From Bacillota bacterium (GTDB lineage: Bacteria; Bacillota; Clostridia; Acetivibrionales; DSM-2933): a stretch of DNA of 5,381 bases. The notes under the pieces are model-generated. The model had not been told where the DNA came from. It worked only from the letters and a program-made list of their open reading frames with translations, and searched no databases. Position numbers and translations under genes: made by a program. The DNA lies in assembly GCA_030705945.1 (NCBI GenBank), contig JAUZPS010000362.1, forward strand, positions 1 to 5,381, written 5' to 3'. Each line of letters begins with the position of its first letter. The stretch's first letter is position 1. Positions 1 through 5,381 of the stretch are shown one piece after another.

Positions 1-17
1 CACCAAACCAATATCTA

Positions 18-46
18 TTGACTGAATAAATAGTTAGTATTATAAT
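18..46 (+). promoter_or_regulatory. Sigma-A promoter of the tetR-ABC operon
   Basis: The -35 box is TTGACT (18-23) and the -10 box is a perfect TATAAT (41-46), separated by the ideal 17 bp. Transcription should start near 52-54, giving a leader of about 65 nt before the TTG start at 119. The operator palindrome at 57-84 begins just downstream of the expected start, so a bound repressor would block initiation or early elongation. No competing promoter of this quality is seen in the first 118 bases. The call rests on sequence match only. Confidence 0.85.
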
Positions 47-56
47 ATGACTATAG

Positions 57-84
57 AGTCATATGACTGGTTGGTCATATGACT
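57..84. promoter_or_regulatory. Near-palindromic operator, probable TetR binding site
   Basis: Two 12-bp palindromes, AGTCATATGACT (57-68, perfect) and GGTCATATGACT (73-84, perfect in its inner 10 bp), lie 16 bp apart centre to centre. The 28-bp whole is also a near-perfect inverted repeat around the GGTT at 69-72. The inner form, TGAC (64-67), six bases, then GTCA (74-77), resembles the operators of many TetR-family repressors. It lies between the promoter and the TetR-family gene, so autoregulation is the natural inference. In RNA the same bases would form a stem of 11 pairs plus one G-U closed by a GGUU loop, close to the 5' end of the transcript. That could also affect mRNA stability. Confidence 0.75.
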
Positions 85-118
85 TAACTTGTAAAACACA
101 GATAAGAGGTGATCAGGT

Positions 119-763
119 TTGCCTAAAGAAACTTTCTTTATCCTTGATGACGAGAAGCAGGAGAAGGTCATGAGAGCCGCCATCAATGAGTTTTCAGCTC
201 ACGGTTTTGAGAAGGCTAATATCGGATTAATAGCAAAAAATGCTGCTGTCGCTAAGGGAAGTATATACCAGTATTTTGAAAATAAAAAGGAGTTGTTTTT
301 GTTTTCGGTAAAATGGTCAACTGATTATTTGATGAAAAAGTATGACATATACAGTTCATATAAAAATGCGACAACGGATGTTTTTGATTATTTATATTCG
401 AGCTCAAAGGATGCATGGCTGCAAATGAGGGAAGAAAGAGAGCTTGTTATTTTTATCCAGGATGTTTTTCTTGGTAAATACAAGAATCTGACTGACGAGT
501 CTGTAAGCGTCATGCTTAAGTACGCTAATGAATATATTATTGGGTTAATAAGGGATGGCAAAAAAAAGGGTCATATCAGACAGGATATTGATGACAGAAT
601 GCTGAGTTTGTTTGTTACAGGAGCGTCCACAAAAATTAAGGAATACCTCATGATCAAGGCGAGAGAAGCTGGAGACGACATAGTCGATGGGGATTTTGAA
701 GTGTATGATAAGGATATCAAAGCAATGATTGAATTGCTTAAAAACGGAATGGGGGCTAAATAG
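119..763 (+). CDS. TetR/AcrR-family transcriptional regulator
   Basis: This 214-residue protein has the usual size of a TetR-family repressor. The N-terminal DNA-binding domain spans about residues 12-60: the helix with MRAAINEF (18-25), then the helix-turn-helix with IGLIAKNAAVAKGSIYQYF (35-53) and the family-typical KKELF (56-60). The remaining 150 or so residues are helical and not recognisable beyond a generic ligand-binding/dimerisation domain. The start is TTG at 119, backed by a ribosome binding site (GAGGTG, 106-111) 7 nt upstream. The next in-frame ATG at 170 would remove part of the first helix. The gene ends immediately before the ABC ATPase with no spacing, and the palindrome at 57-84 upstream suggests it represses its own operon. 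Family assignment is secure. The inducer is unknown; hydrophobic compounds are common ligands of the family, but nothing here identifies one. Confidence 0.93.
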   Translation: MPKETFFILDDEKQEKVMRAAINEFSAHGFEKANIGLIAKNAAVAKGSIYQYFENKKELFLFSVKWSTDYLMKKYDIYSSYKNATTDVFDYLYSSSKDAWLQMREERELVIFIQDVFLGKYKNLTDESVSVMLKYANEYIIGLIRDGKKKGHIRQDIDDRMLSLFVTGASTKIKEYLMIKAREAGDDIVDGDFEVYDKDIKAMIELLKNGMGAK

Positions 764-1462
764 ATGTTTTTAAATGCGGAGAATATCAAAAAAAGCTACA
801 GATCAGGGGAAGTAGACGCCCAGGTTCTAAAGGGCGTCAATATGAAGCTTGATAAAGGTGAAATTGGTGTGATTCTGGGGCCTTCGGGTTCAGGAAAATC
901 TACTTTGCTCAACATTATAGGCGGAATTGACCGCTGCGATTCAGGGAGGGTTTTAGTTGACGACACAGATATTGCAGGATTTAATGACAATCAACTAACT
1001 GAGTATAGAAGAGAGCAAATAGGATTTATATTTCAATTTTATAATTTGATTCCAAACCTTACGGCGGGTGAAAATACCGAAGTTGTAGCTAATATAAGCA
1101 AATCGCCGCTGACAGTGGATGAGGTGTTGAAGGCAGTTGGAATGTTGGATAAAAGATACAGGTTTCCAAGGGAGCTCAGCGGTGGTGAACAACAACGTAT
1201 ATCCATTGCAAGAGCGGTAATAAAAAAGCCGAAGCTGCTGCTTTGTGATGAACCTACTGGAGCGTTGGATTTTTCAACGTCACGAGAAATATTAAAATTG
1301 CTGCAGAGAATTAATAAGGATTATGGAACCACAATAATAATGATTACTCATAATACTGCAATAAGCGCTATGGCAAACAGGGTATATAAGGTAAGAAGCG
1401 GCGAAATAATCGAAGAAACAGTCAATGAAAAGACTGTTCCGGCTGAAAGGATTGAGTGGTAA
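764..1462 (+). CDS. ABC transporter ATP-binding protein, LolD/MacB type
   Basis: This 232-residue cytoplasmic ATPase would drive the adjacent membrane permease. All nucleotide-binding motifs are intact: Walker A GPSGSGKST (39-47), Q-loop glutamine 91, signature LSGGEQQR (138-145), Walker B LLLCDEP with catalytic Glu163, D-loop ALD (167-169) and switch histidine 196. Its size and pattern (GPSGSGKSTLLN, FQFYNL, SGGEQQR, DEPTGALD) match the family that pairs with FtsX/MacB-type permeases, which act by coupling ATP hydrolysis to work outside the membrane rather than by moving solute through a channel. The ATG follows the TetR stop codon directly. A G-rich stretch (751-755) inside the upstream gene is the likely ribosome binding site, so translation is probably coupled. 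The substrate (lipid, peptide, drug or macrolide-like) cannot be assigned. Confidence 0.95.
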   Translation: MFLNAENIKKSYRSGEVDAQVLKGVNMKLDKGEIGVILGPSGSGKSTLLNIIGGIDRCDSGRVLVDDTDIAGFNDNQLTEYRREQIGFIFQFYNLIPNLTAGENTEVVANISKSPLTVDEVLKAVGMLDKRYRFPRELSGGEQQRISIARAVIKKPKLLLCDEPTGALDFSTSREILKLLQRINKDYGTTIIMITHNTAISAMANRVYKVRSGEIIEETVNEKTVPAERIEW

Positions 1463-3702
1463 TGGTTATAAATAAGAAGATAAAGAGAGCCATGTTTGAA
1501 AGTAAGGCCCAGTATATTGGTTCACTTCTGCTGATAATTATAAGCAGTCTATTATTTACCATGCTAAATCAGGTTGCAGTTAATATGAAAGACATTCTGA
1601 ATGATTTTCAAAAAAATTATGTCCAGGAAGACGCGAATTTCATAGCTGACAAAAAGATCACCGATACTTCTATGCTTGAATCCAAATTTAATATGCTTAT
1701 TGAAGAAAACAGGGTTGCCGACTATCAGGTAGAAGAGGGGAAGGTTATAAGAGTATTTTCGCAGAATACTAAGATAAATTTACCTGCAGTTATTAAGGGT
1801 AGTAATCTTACTGGTAATGATATACTTTTAGATCCGGAATTCGCTAAGGCAAATAATATAAAGCTTGGAGACAGTTATAAAGTATTTGACAAAATGTTTA
1901 GAGTGTCTGGATTTATGTCTTTGCCAAACTATATCTATCCCATAAAGAACGAAGGGGATCTGGTAAATAATCCAAAAAGTTTTGGGATAGCAGTAATCGG
2001 CAAAGATGATTTTAAAAACCTGAACAAGGGAAATTTCGTTTACAGTATCAAGTTTAGAAATGAAGCAAACTTACAAAACCAAATTTCCCAGTTTAAAAAT
2101 TATCTTAAAGATGAGAAGGTAGTTATAATTAAATGGTCCAACATAAATGAAAATCCAAGAGTAATATATGTCAGCGCTAAAGTTCAGAGCATTGACTCAA
2201 TCAGCGCGACTTTACCTACGGCGATATTTCTTCTGACATGTATTCTAACTGGTATAGTTATGTGGAGGATGCTAAAAAGAGAGTCAATAATTATTGGAAC
2301 TCTTTATGCGCTAGGGTACAAGAAGCGTGAGATAATGCTTCATTATTTATCTTATCCCATGATCATTGCTGTTCTTGGGGGACTATTAGGAACAATTTTA
2401 GGAGCTGTCACAATAAAGCCCATGATTGATTTTATGATTCAGTACTTTAATATGCCTGTTAATTCAATAAGTTTTAATCCTGTTTATGCTGTTTTAAGCG
2501 TTGTTCTACCTGTGTTTTTCTTAGGAGCAAGCGGATTATTCGTTGTGAACAAGGCGCTAAAGAGTTCGCCTGTGGAGCTGATGAAAGGTGGAAAAGATAG
2601 CGGAAAAGTTGGTATCATCGAAAGAAATCTGAAACTGGAAAGGCTTAATTTCAACACCAAGTTCAAGGTAAGGGAGCAGTTAAGGAGCATCCCTAGAATA
2701 AGCTTCCTGCTGCTTGGAGTGATTCTTGCGACAGTCTTGCTGCTTTATGGATTTTGTACGAAAAGTTCAATGGATAAACTTATGAAAGACGCATATGAAA
2801 AGACTTTCATGTATAAATATGAGTATCTGATGAATTCTTTACAAAAGGATATACCTAATGGCGCTGAAGCCTTCACAGTTTCACCGTTTACTGTAAAGTC
2901 TGACGATAAAATGGTGTTTAATATATATGGAGTAAATCCTGCTACAAAATATTTAAACCTTGAGGACAAATCAGGCAAAAGATTAGACTCTAAAGGAGTG
3001 ATTATTACAAGACCTTTAGCTGATAAGCTTAATATTGCGGCTAATGATGTGATAACGGTAATAAACAAGCTTGACTCCAGAGAGTATAAGATAACAGTAG
3101 ATAGCATCGCGGAAACTTATGTGGGACAGAATATTTATATGCCTCTTGATAAGTTAAACGAACTTTTAAAGTATCCGAAGGGAAGCTATATTGGTCTTTG
3201 GAGCAATGAGAAAATCAATATTTCAGAAAATTTAATCCTGAGCGCTTCCACCATAGACGACTTAAAAAAGAGCTTTGACACGATGACTAAACCGTTACAG
3301 TCGATGATTGGAGTCTTATCATTCATGTCATTTTTAATAGGACTAATTATCATCTTTGTTGTAACATCACTGATAATTGAAGAAAATAAAGAAAATATAT
3401 CTTTAATGAAGGTATTCGGATATAAAAGAAAAGAGTTAAACTCTTTGATCCTAAACAGTTCTACAATCATTGTCATCATTGGATATATAGTTGGAATACC
3501 TGTCATGTTTGGATCCCTGAAAGCCCTGTTTAATTCTATCACAAAGGATTTAAATTTCGCCTTTCCGATCTCTATAAGCTATGCTTACTTAATTGCGGGA
3601 TTCGTAGTGATTTATTTAGCTTATGAGATTTCAAAGTCGGTCAGCAGAAGAAAAATAAGTAAAATATCAATGTCAGAAGCGTTAAAAGCGTCTATGGAAT
3701 AG
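1462..3702 (+). CDS. FtsX-like ABC transporter permease, two tandem FtsX units
   Basis: This is the membrane partner of the ATPase before it, 746 residues from ATG 1462. About eight transmembrane segments are visible near residues 16-36, 251-270, 298-320, 341-363, 412-431, 615-638, 665-688 and 706-723. The layout is one helix, a large outer domain (about 37-250) and three helices, then the same again with an outer domain at about 432-614. This equals two LolC/MacB-type units fused in one chain. Each half has the cytoplasmic loop typical of FtsX domains (TLYALGYKKREIM near 280-292; SLMKVFGYKRKEL near 647-659) and ends in a similar motif (SPVELMK, 369-375; MSEALK, 737-742). The ATG overlaps the ATPase stop as TAATG. 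An in-frame GTG at 1456 gives two more residues and sits closer to AAAGG (1446-1450), so it remains possible. The substrate is unknown; the outer domains suggest work on something at the outer membrane face or cell envelope. Confidence 0.92.
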   Translation: MVINKKIKRAMFESKAQYIGSLLLIIISSLLFTMLNQVAVNMKDILNDFQKNYVQEDANFIADKKITDTSMLESKFNMLIEENRVADYQVEEGKVIRVFSQNTKINLPAVIKGSNLTGNDILLDPEFAKANNIKLGDSYKVFDKMFRVSGFMSLPNYIYPIKNEGDLVNNPKSFGIAVIGKDDFKNLNKGNFVYSIKFRNEANLQNQISQFKNYLKDEKVVIIKWSNINENPRVIYVSAKVQSIDSISATLPTAIFLLTCILTGIVMWRMLKRESIIIGTLYALGYKKREIMLHYLSYPMIIAVLGGLLGTILGAVTIKPMIDFMIQYFNMPVNSISFNPVYAVLSVVLPVFFLGASGLFVVNKALKSSPVELMKGGKDSGKVGIIERNLKLERLNFNTKFKVREQLRSIPRISFLLLGVILATVLLLYGFCTKSSMDKLMKDAYEKTFMYKYEYLMNSLQKDIPNGAEAFTVSPFTVKSDDKMVFNIYGVNPATKYLNLEDKSGKRLDSKGVIITRPLADKLNIAANDVITVINKLDSREYKITVDSIAETYVGQNIYMPLDKLNELLKYPKGSYIGLWSNEKINISENLILSASTIDDLKKSFDTMTKPLQSMIGVLSFMSFLIGLIIIFVVTSLIIEENKENISLMKVFGYKRKELNSLILNSSTIIVIIGYIVGIPVMFGSLKALFNSITKDLNFAFPISISYAYLIAGFVVIYLAYEISKSVSRRKISKISMSEALKASME

Positions 3703-3732
3703 ACCATGGCTGACCGCAATGAAAGCAAAGCG

Positions 3733-3768
3733 ACTTCACATACCTAGCATATGTGGAGTTATTTTTTT
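3733..3768 (+). terminator. Rho-independent terminator of the ABC operon
   Basis: The arms ACTTCACATA (3733-3742) and TATGTGGAGT (3750-3759) form a 10-bp stem with one G-T wobble and a 7-nt loop. A run of seven T (3762-3768) follows after three bases. It starts 30 bp after the permease stop codon. GCAAA (3725-3729) can additionally pair with TTTGC (3766-3770), which would make it partly bidirectional. This separates the transporter operon from the downstream xylanase gene. Confidence 0.8.
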
Positions 3769-3807
3769 GCGTTTATATTAAATGTATATGGAAAATAAAA
3801 AAAACCT

Positions 3808-3835
3808 TTGATTATTTGTTTACATTAATTATAAT
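3808..3835 (+). promoter_or_regulatory. Candidate promoter upstream of the stem-loop pair
   Basis: TTGATT (3808-3813) and a perfect TATAAT (3830-3835) are separated by 16 bp on the + strand, a good sigma-A arrangement after the terminator. Transcription would begin near 3842, exactly at the base of the first large stem-loop. It would yield either a structured RNA or a 270-nt leader for the xylanase at 4115. The surrounding DNA is very AT-rich, so chance matches are likelier than usual. No better sigma-A promoter was found between here and the xylanase start. Confidence 0.5.
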
Positions 3836-3843
3836 TAAATTAG

Positions 3844-3942
3844 ATAAAAAGCAATTAATCTTTTACATTTGCCTATCACAAAATAACGTTAAAGCGTTCG
3901 TTATTTTGCTCCGTCAAATGTAAGATTAATAGTGCTTTTTAT
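3844..3942. repeat. Large imperfect inverted repeat / stem-loop 1
   Basis: The outer arms 3844-3871 and 3915-3942 pair in three blocks: ATAAAAAGCA with TGCTTTTTAT, ATTAATC with GATTAAT, and TTACATTTG with CAAATGTAA. This gives 26 pairs, interrupted only by a 2-nt bulge on each side (3861-3862 and 3931-3932). After an internal loop (3872-3878 and 3909-3914), an inner stem CAAAATAACG (3879-3888) pairs perfectly with CGTTATTTTG (3899-3908) around a 10-nt loop. The full structure is 99 nt. TAGAT occurs on both sides (3841-3845 and 3944-3948), which could be a 5-bp target duplication of a small mobile element. However, the downstream copy also begins stem-loop 2, so the match may reflect unit duplication instead. 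No protein is encoded. It may act as a leader RNA structure, a terminator-like barrier or a palindromic element. Confidence 0.8.
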
Positions 3943-3944
3943 AT

Positions 3945-4046
3945 AGATAAAAACCATTTTTAATCTTACATTTAGCAGAAAAAATTAACAAAGCCCCTAT
4001 TGGACTTTTGTGAAAGGTAAATGTAATACAGATTTATTGGTTTTTA
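3945..4046. repeat. Stem-loop 2, a diverged tandem copy of stem-loop 1
   Basis: The left arm (3945-3973) starts AGATAAAAACCA and ends TTACATTT, parallel to the left arm of stem-loop 1 (3842-3870), which starts AGATAAAAAGCA and ends TTACATTT. Both stretches are 29 nt. The right arm lies at 4018-4046. Pairs visible are TAAAAACCA (3948-3956) with TGGTTTTTA (4038-4046), AATC (3962-3965) with GATT (4031-4034), and TTACATTTA (3966-3974) with TAAATGTAA (4018-4026), about 22 in total. The 43-nt loop holds a small inner hairpin: ACAAAG (3988-3993) pairs with CTTTTGT (4005-4011) with one bulged T. Where the two copies differ within the stems, both strands have changed so that pairing is kept. It ends 52 bp before the downstream ribosome binding site. 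Confidence 0.7.
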
Positions 4047-4051
4047 CTCAG

Positions 4052-4076
4052 ATCGGCATGAGTATTTATGACCGAT
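4052..4076 (+). other. Small stem-loop in the xylanase leader
   Basis: ATCGGCAT (4052-4059) pairs with ATG (4068-4070) and CCGAT (4072-4076), giving 8 pairs with one bulged A (4071) and an 8-nt loop. An alternative, mutually exclusive stem pairs TACTCA (4045-4050) with TGAGTA (4059-4064). There is no T-run after it, so it is not a terminator. It sits 21 bp before the ribosome binding site and could be an operator or leader hairpin. Chance cannot be excluded at this size. Confidence 0.35.
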
Positions 4077-4097
4077 TCAAAACAAATTAATTATAAT

Positions 4098-4106
4098 GGA
4101 GGGGGG
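4098..4106 (+). promoter_or_regulatory. Strong ribosome binding site of the xylanase
   Basis: GGAGGGGGG lies 8 nt before the ATG at 4115. It is the strongest Shine-Dalgarno sequence in the window, fixes the xylanase start and suggests high translation. A TATAAT at 4092-4097 overlaps its upstream edge, but as a -10 box it would start transcription inside the ribosome binding site, so it is not considered a promoter. Confidence 0.85.
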
Positions 4107-4114
4107 ATCGTAGA

Positions 4115-5381
4115 ATGAAACAAAAGATGATGGTAATTATTTCGATTATTACAACGTTTACCATCTTGTGTACCTTGTTTTCCACAAACGCCAATGCAGC
4201 AACTACGTACACGGAAAATAAGACCGGCAACATTGACGGCTATGACTTTGAACTATGGAAGGATAATGGAACAACAAGCATGACTTTAAACGGCGGTGGT
4301 AACTACAGCTGTTCATGGAGCAATATCAATAATGCTTTGTTCCGTACGGGGAAGAAATACGACGAAACAAAAACCTGGCAAGAATTGGGGAATATTTCAA
4401 TAGACTTCAATGCCAACTACCAGCCTAATGGAAATTCTTATCTGGCTGTTTACGGATGGACAAGCAGCCCGCTGGTAGAATATTACATAGTAGAGAGCTG
4501 GGGCAGTTGGAGGCCACCGGGATCAACATCAAAGGGTACAATTACCGTCGATGGCGCTGTATATGACTTGTATGAGACAACCCGAACAAACCAGCCTTCC
4601 ATCAAGGGAACGGCAACCTTTGAGCAATATTGGAGCGTACGTCAGCAGAAAAGGACAAGCGGTACCATATCTGTAAGCGATCACTTTAAAGCGTGGGAAG
4701 CTAAAGGAATGAAAATGGGTAAGATGTATGAGGTTTCCCTTGTAACAGAAGGATATCAAAGCAGTGGACAATCTGATGTGAAAATGACAATTAATGTAGG
4801 TGGTTCTGTTACTCAAGCGCCAACGCCAACTCCAACACCATCACAGATCCAACCAAGCGCTGGTACAGATCAACCTCTCCGTGTATTAGCAGATAAATTA
4901 AGGAAACAAGGCAGGCAAATTTATGTGGGGTGCGCAATCCCTGCAAATATGAGCAGCAGTGACCAAAACATAGTAAAAACCGAGTTTGATATTGTAACCA
5001 GTGAGAATAATATGAAAATCGGCGCAATATCACCAAGTCAGAATCAATACAATTATAGTGGTGGGGACAGCGTGGTGAATTTTGCTAAATCCAACAATAT
5101 GGTAGTCCATGGTCATGCATTCGTATGGCATAAGTATAATCCGGGATGGGTTGATGGCACAAAGAGCATGATGGAGACCTATATTAACAATGTCGCCACC
5201 CATTTCAAAGGTAATATTTATGCGTGGGATGTAGTGAACGAAGCATTCCAGAAAGATGGCACCTATCGTATCAATGCCATTGGAACCAACGGTCAGGATG
5301 GAGCGTCCATCTTTGGGCAAAAGCAAGGTAAAAAGTATATTGAAGATGCATTTATAGCAGCTCATAAGGCAGATCCAAACG
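4115..5381 (+). CDS. Secreted bifunctional GH11-GH10 endo-1,4-beta-xylanase (3' end outside window)
   Basis: The gene is open from ATG 4115 to the window edge (422 codons plus one base), so the protein is partial. Residues 1-28 form a signal peptide: KQK near the N-terminus, a hydrophobic core, and probable cleavage after ANA. Residues 30-229 are a complete GH11 xylanase domain. They include YDFELWKD (43-50), the nucleophile Glu122 in PLVEYYIVE (119-127) and the acid/base Glu212 in TEGYQSSG (211-218). A Pro/Thr-rich linker with PTPTPTP (236-242) follows. From about residue 255 a GH10 domain begins, with TSENNMK (295-301), HGHAFVWH (332-339) and acid/base Glu376 in WDVVNEAF (371-378). Its nucleophile (usually in a TELD-type motif) and any binding module or dockerin lie beyond the window. 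Both domains cut beta-1,4-xylan outside the cell. The base composition looks richer in G+C than the ABC operon. Confidence 0.95.
   Translation, partial: MKQKMMVIISIITTFTILCTLFSTNANAATTYTENKTGNIDGYDFELWKDNGTTSMTLNGGGNYSCSWSNINNALFRTGKKYDETKTWQELGNISIDFNANYQPNGNSYLAVYGWTSSPLVEYYIVESWGSWRPPGSTSKGTITVDGAVYDLYETTRTNQPSIKGTATFEQYWSVRQQKRTSGTISVSDHFKAWEAKGMKMGKMYEVSLVTEGYQSSGQSDVKMTINVGGSVTQAPTPTPTPSQIQPSAGTDQPLRVLADKLRKQGRQIYVGCAIPANMSSSDQNIVKTEFDIVTSENNMKIGAISPSQNQYNYSGGDSVVNFAKSNNMVVHGHAFVWHKYNPGWVDGTKSMMETYINNVATHFKGNIYAWDVVNEAFQKDGTYRINAIGTNGQDGASIFGQKQGKKYIEDAFIAAHKADPN

Noticed and set aside
2484..3542. Minus-strand open frames of 68-120 codons inside the permease gene
   Set aside because: They are shadows of an AT-rich membrane-protein gene and have no supporting start signals or recognisable motifs.
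3782..3811. Nine-codon reading frame ATG TAT ATG ... TGA after the terminator
   Set aside because: It is too short, lacks a ribosome binding site and lies in poly-A-rich DNA.
3844..3942. Integron attC-like recombination site
   Set aside because: attC sites carry RYYYAAC and GTTRRRY cores at the two ends. Here the ends are A/T runs, and the only GTTAAAG lies in the apical loop. No integrase is present.
3993..4015. SigI-type promoter (GCCCCT followed by TGAA) before the xylanase
   Set aside because: From memory the SigI boxes are C-rich at -35 and CGAA-like at -10. Here the -10 lacks the CG and both parts fall within the loop of stem-loop 2, so support is too thin.
3842..4046. CRISPR array
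   Set aside because: There are only two copies of a diverged 29-nt stretch, with no evenly spaced identical repeats and no cas genes in the window.
4092..4097. TATAAT just before the xylanase ribosome binding site
   Set aside because: As a -10 box it would start transcription inside the Shine-Dalgarno sequence. There is no matching -35 box at the right distance.
4529..5365. Three minus-strand open frames (4529-4816, 4809-5036, 5030-5365)
   Set aside because: They lie opposite the xylanase frame, whose GH11 and GH10 motifs are unmistakable. Their translations show no domain or ribosome binding site.

Overview
The window looks like part of the genome of a low-GC, Gram-positive, plant-fibre-degrading anaerobe of the Clostridia. 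The grounds are AT-rich DNA, strong purine-rich ribosome binding sites, a TTG start, consensus sigma-A promoters, a Gram-positive-style signal peptide and a secreted xylanase of rumen/clostridial type. The genus cannot be named from this sequence.

Positions 1-118 hold a near-consensus promoter (18-46) followed by a 28-bp near-palindromic operator (57-84). These precede a compact three-gene operon on the + strand: a TetR-family repressor (119-763), an ABC-transporter ATPase of the LolD/MacB type (764-1462) and a large FtsX-like permease (1462-3702). The genes abut or overlap by one base, so they are almost certainly co-transcribed and translationally coupled. The likely circuit is a self-repressing TetR protein that releases the operator when it binds a small molecule, turning on a transporter that exports or relieves that molecule or a related stress. 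The ligand and substrate cannot be read from the sequence. A rho-independent terminator (3733-3768) closes the operon.

The 412-bp gap 3703-4114 has no convincing gene but is highly structured. After the terminator come a candidate promoter (3808-3835) and then two tandem, related, roughly 100-nt stem-loops (3844-3942 and 3945-4046). Their arms share sequence and differ at paired positions in a compensating way (G-C to C-G, and G-C to A-T). This is the most unusual feature of the window: either a duplicated structured leader or regulatory RNA, or a tandem pair of small palindromic mobile elements. A third, smaller stem-loop (4052-4076) and a very strong Shine-Dalgarno sequence lead into the last gene.

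Positions 4115-5381 carry the 5' part of a secreted bifunctional endo-xylanase: signal peptide, GH11 domain, Pro-Thr linker and the N-terminal part of a GH10 domain. The gene runs off the window. It appears unrelated in function to the transporter operon and is probably a separate transcription unit.
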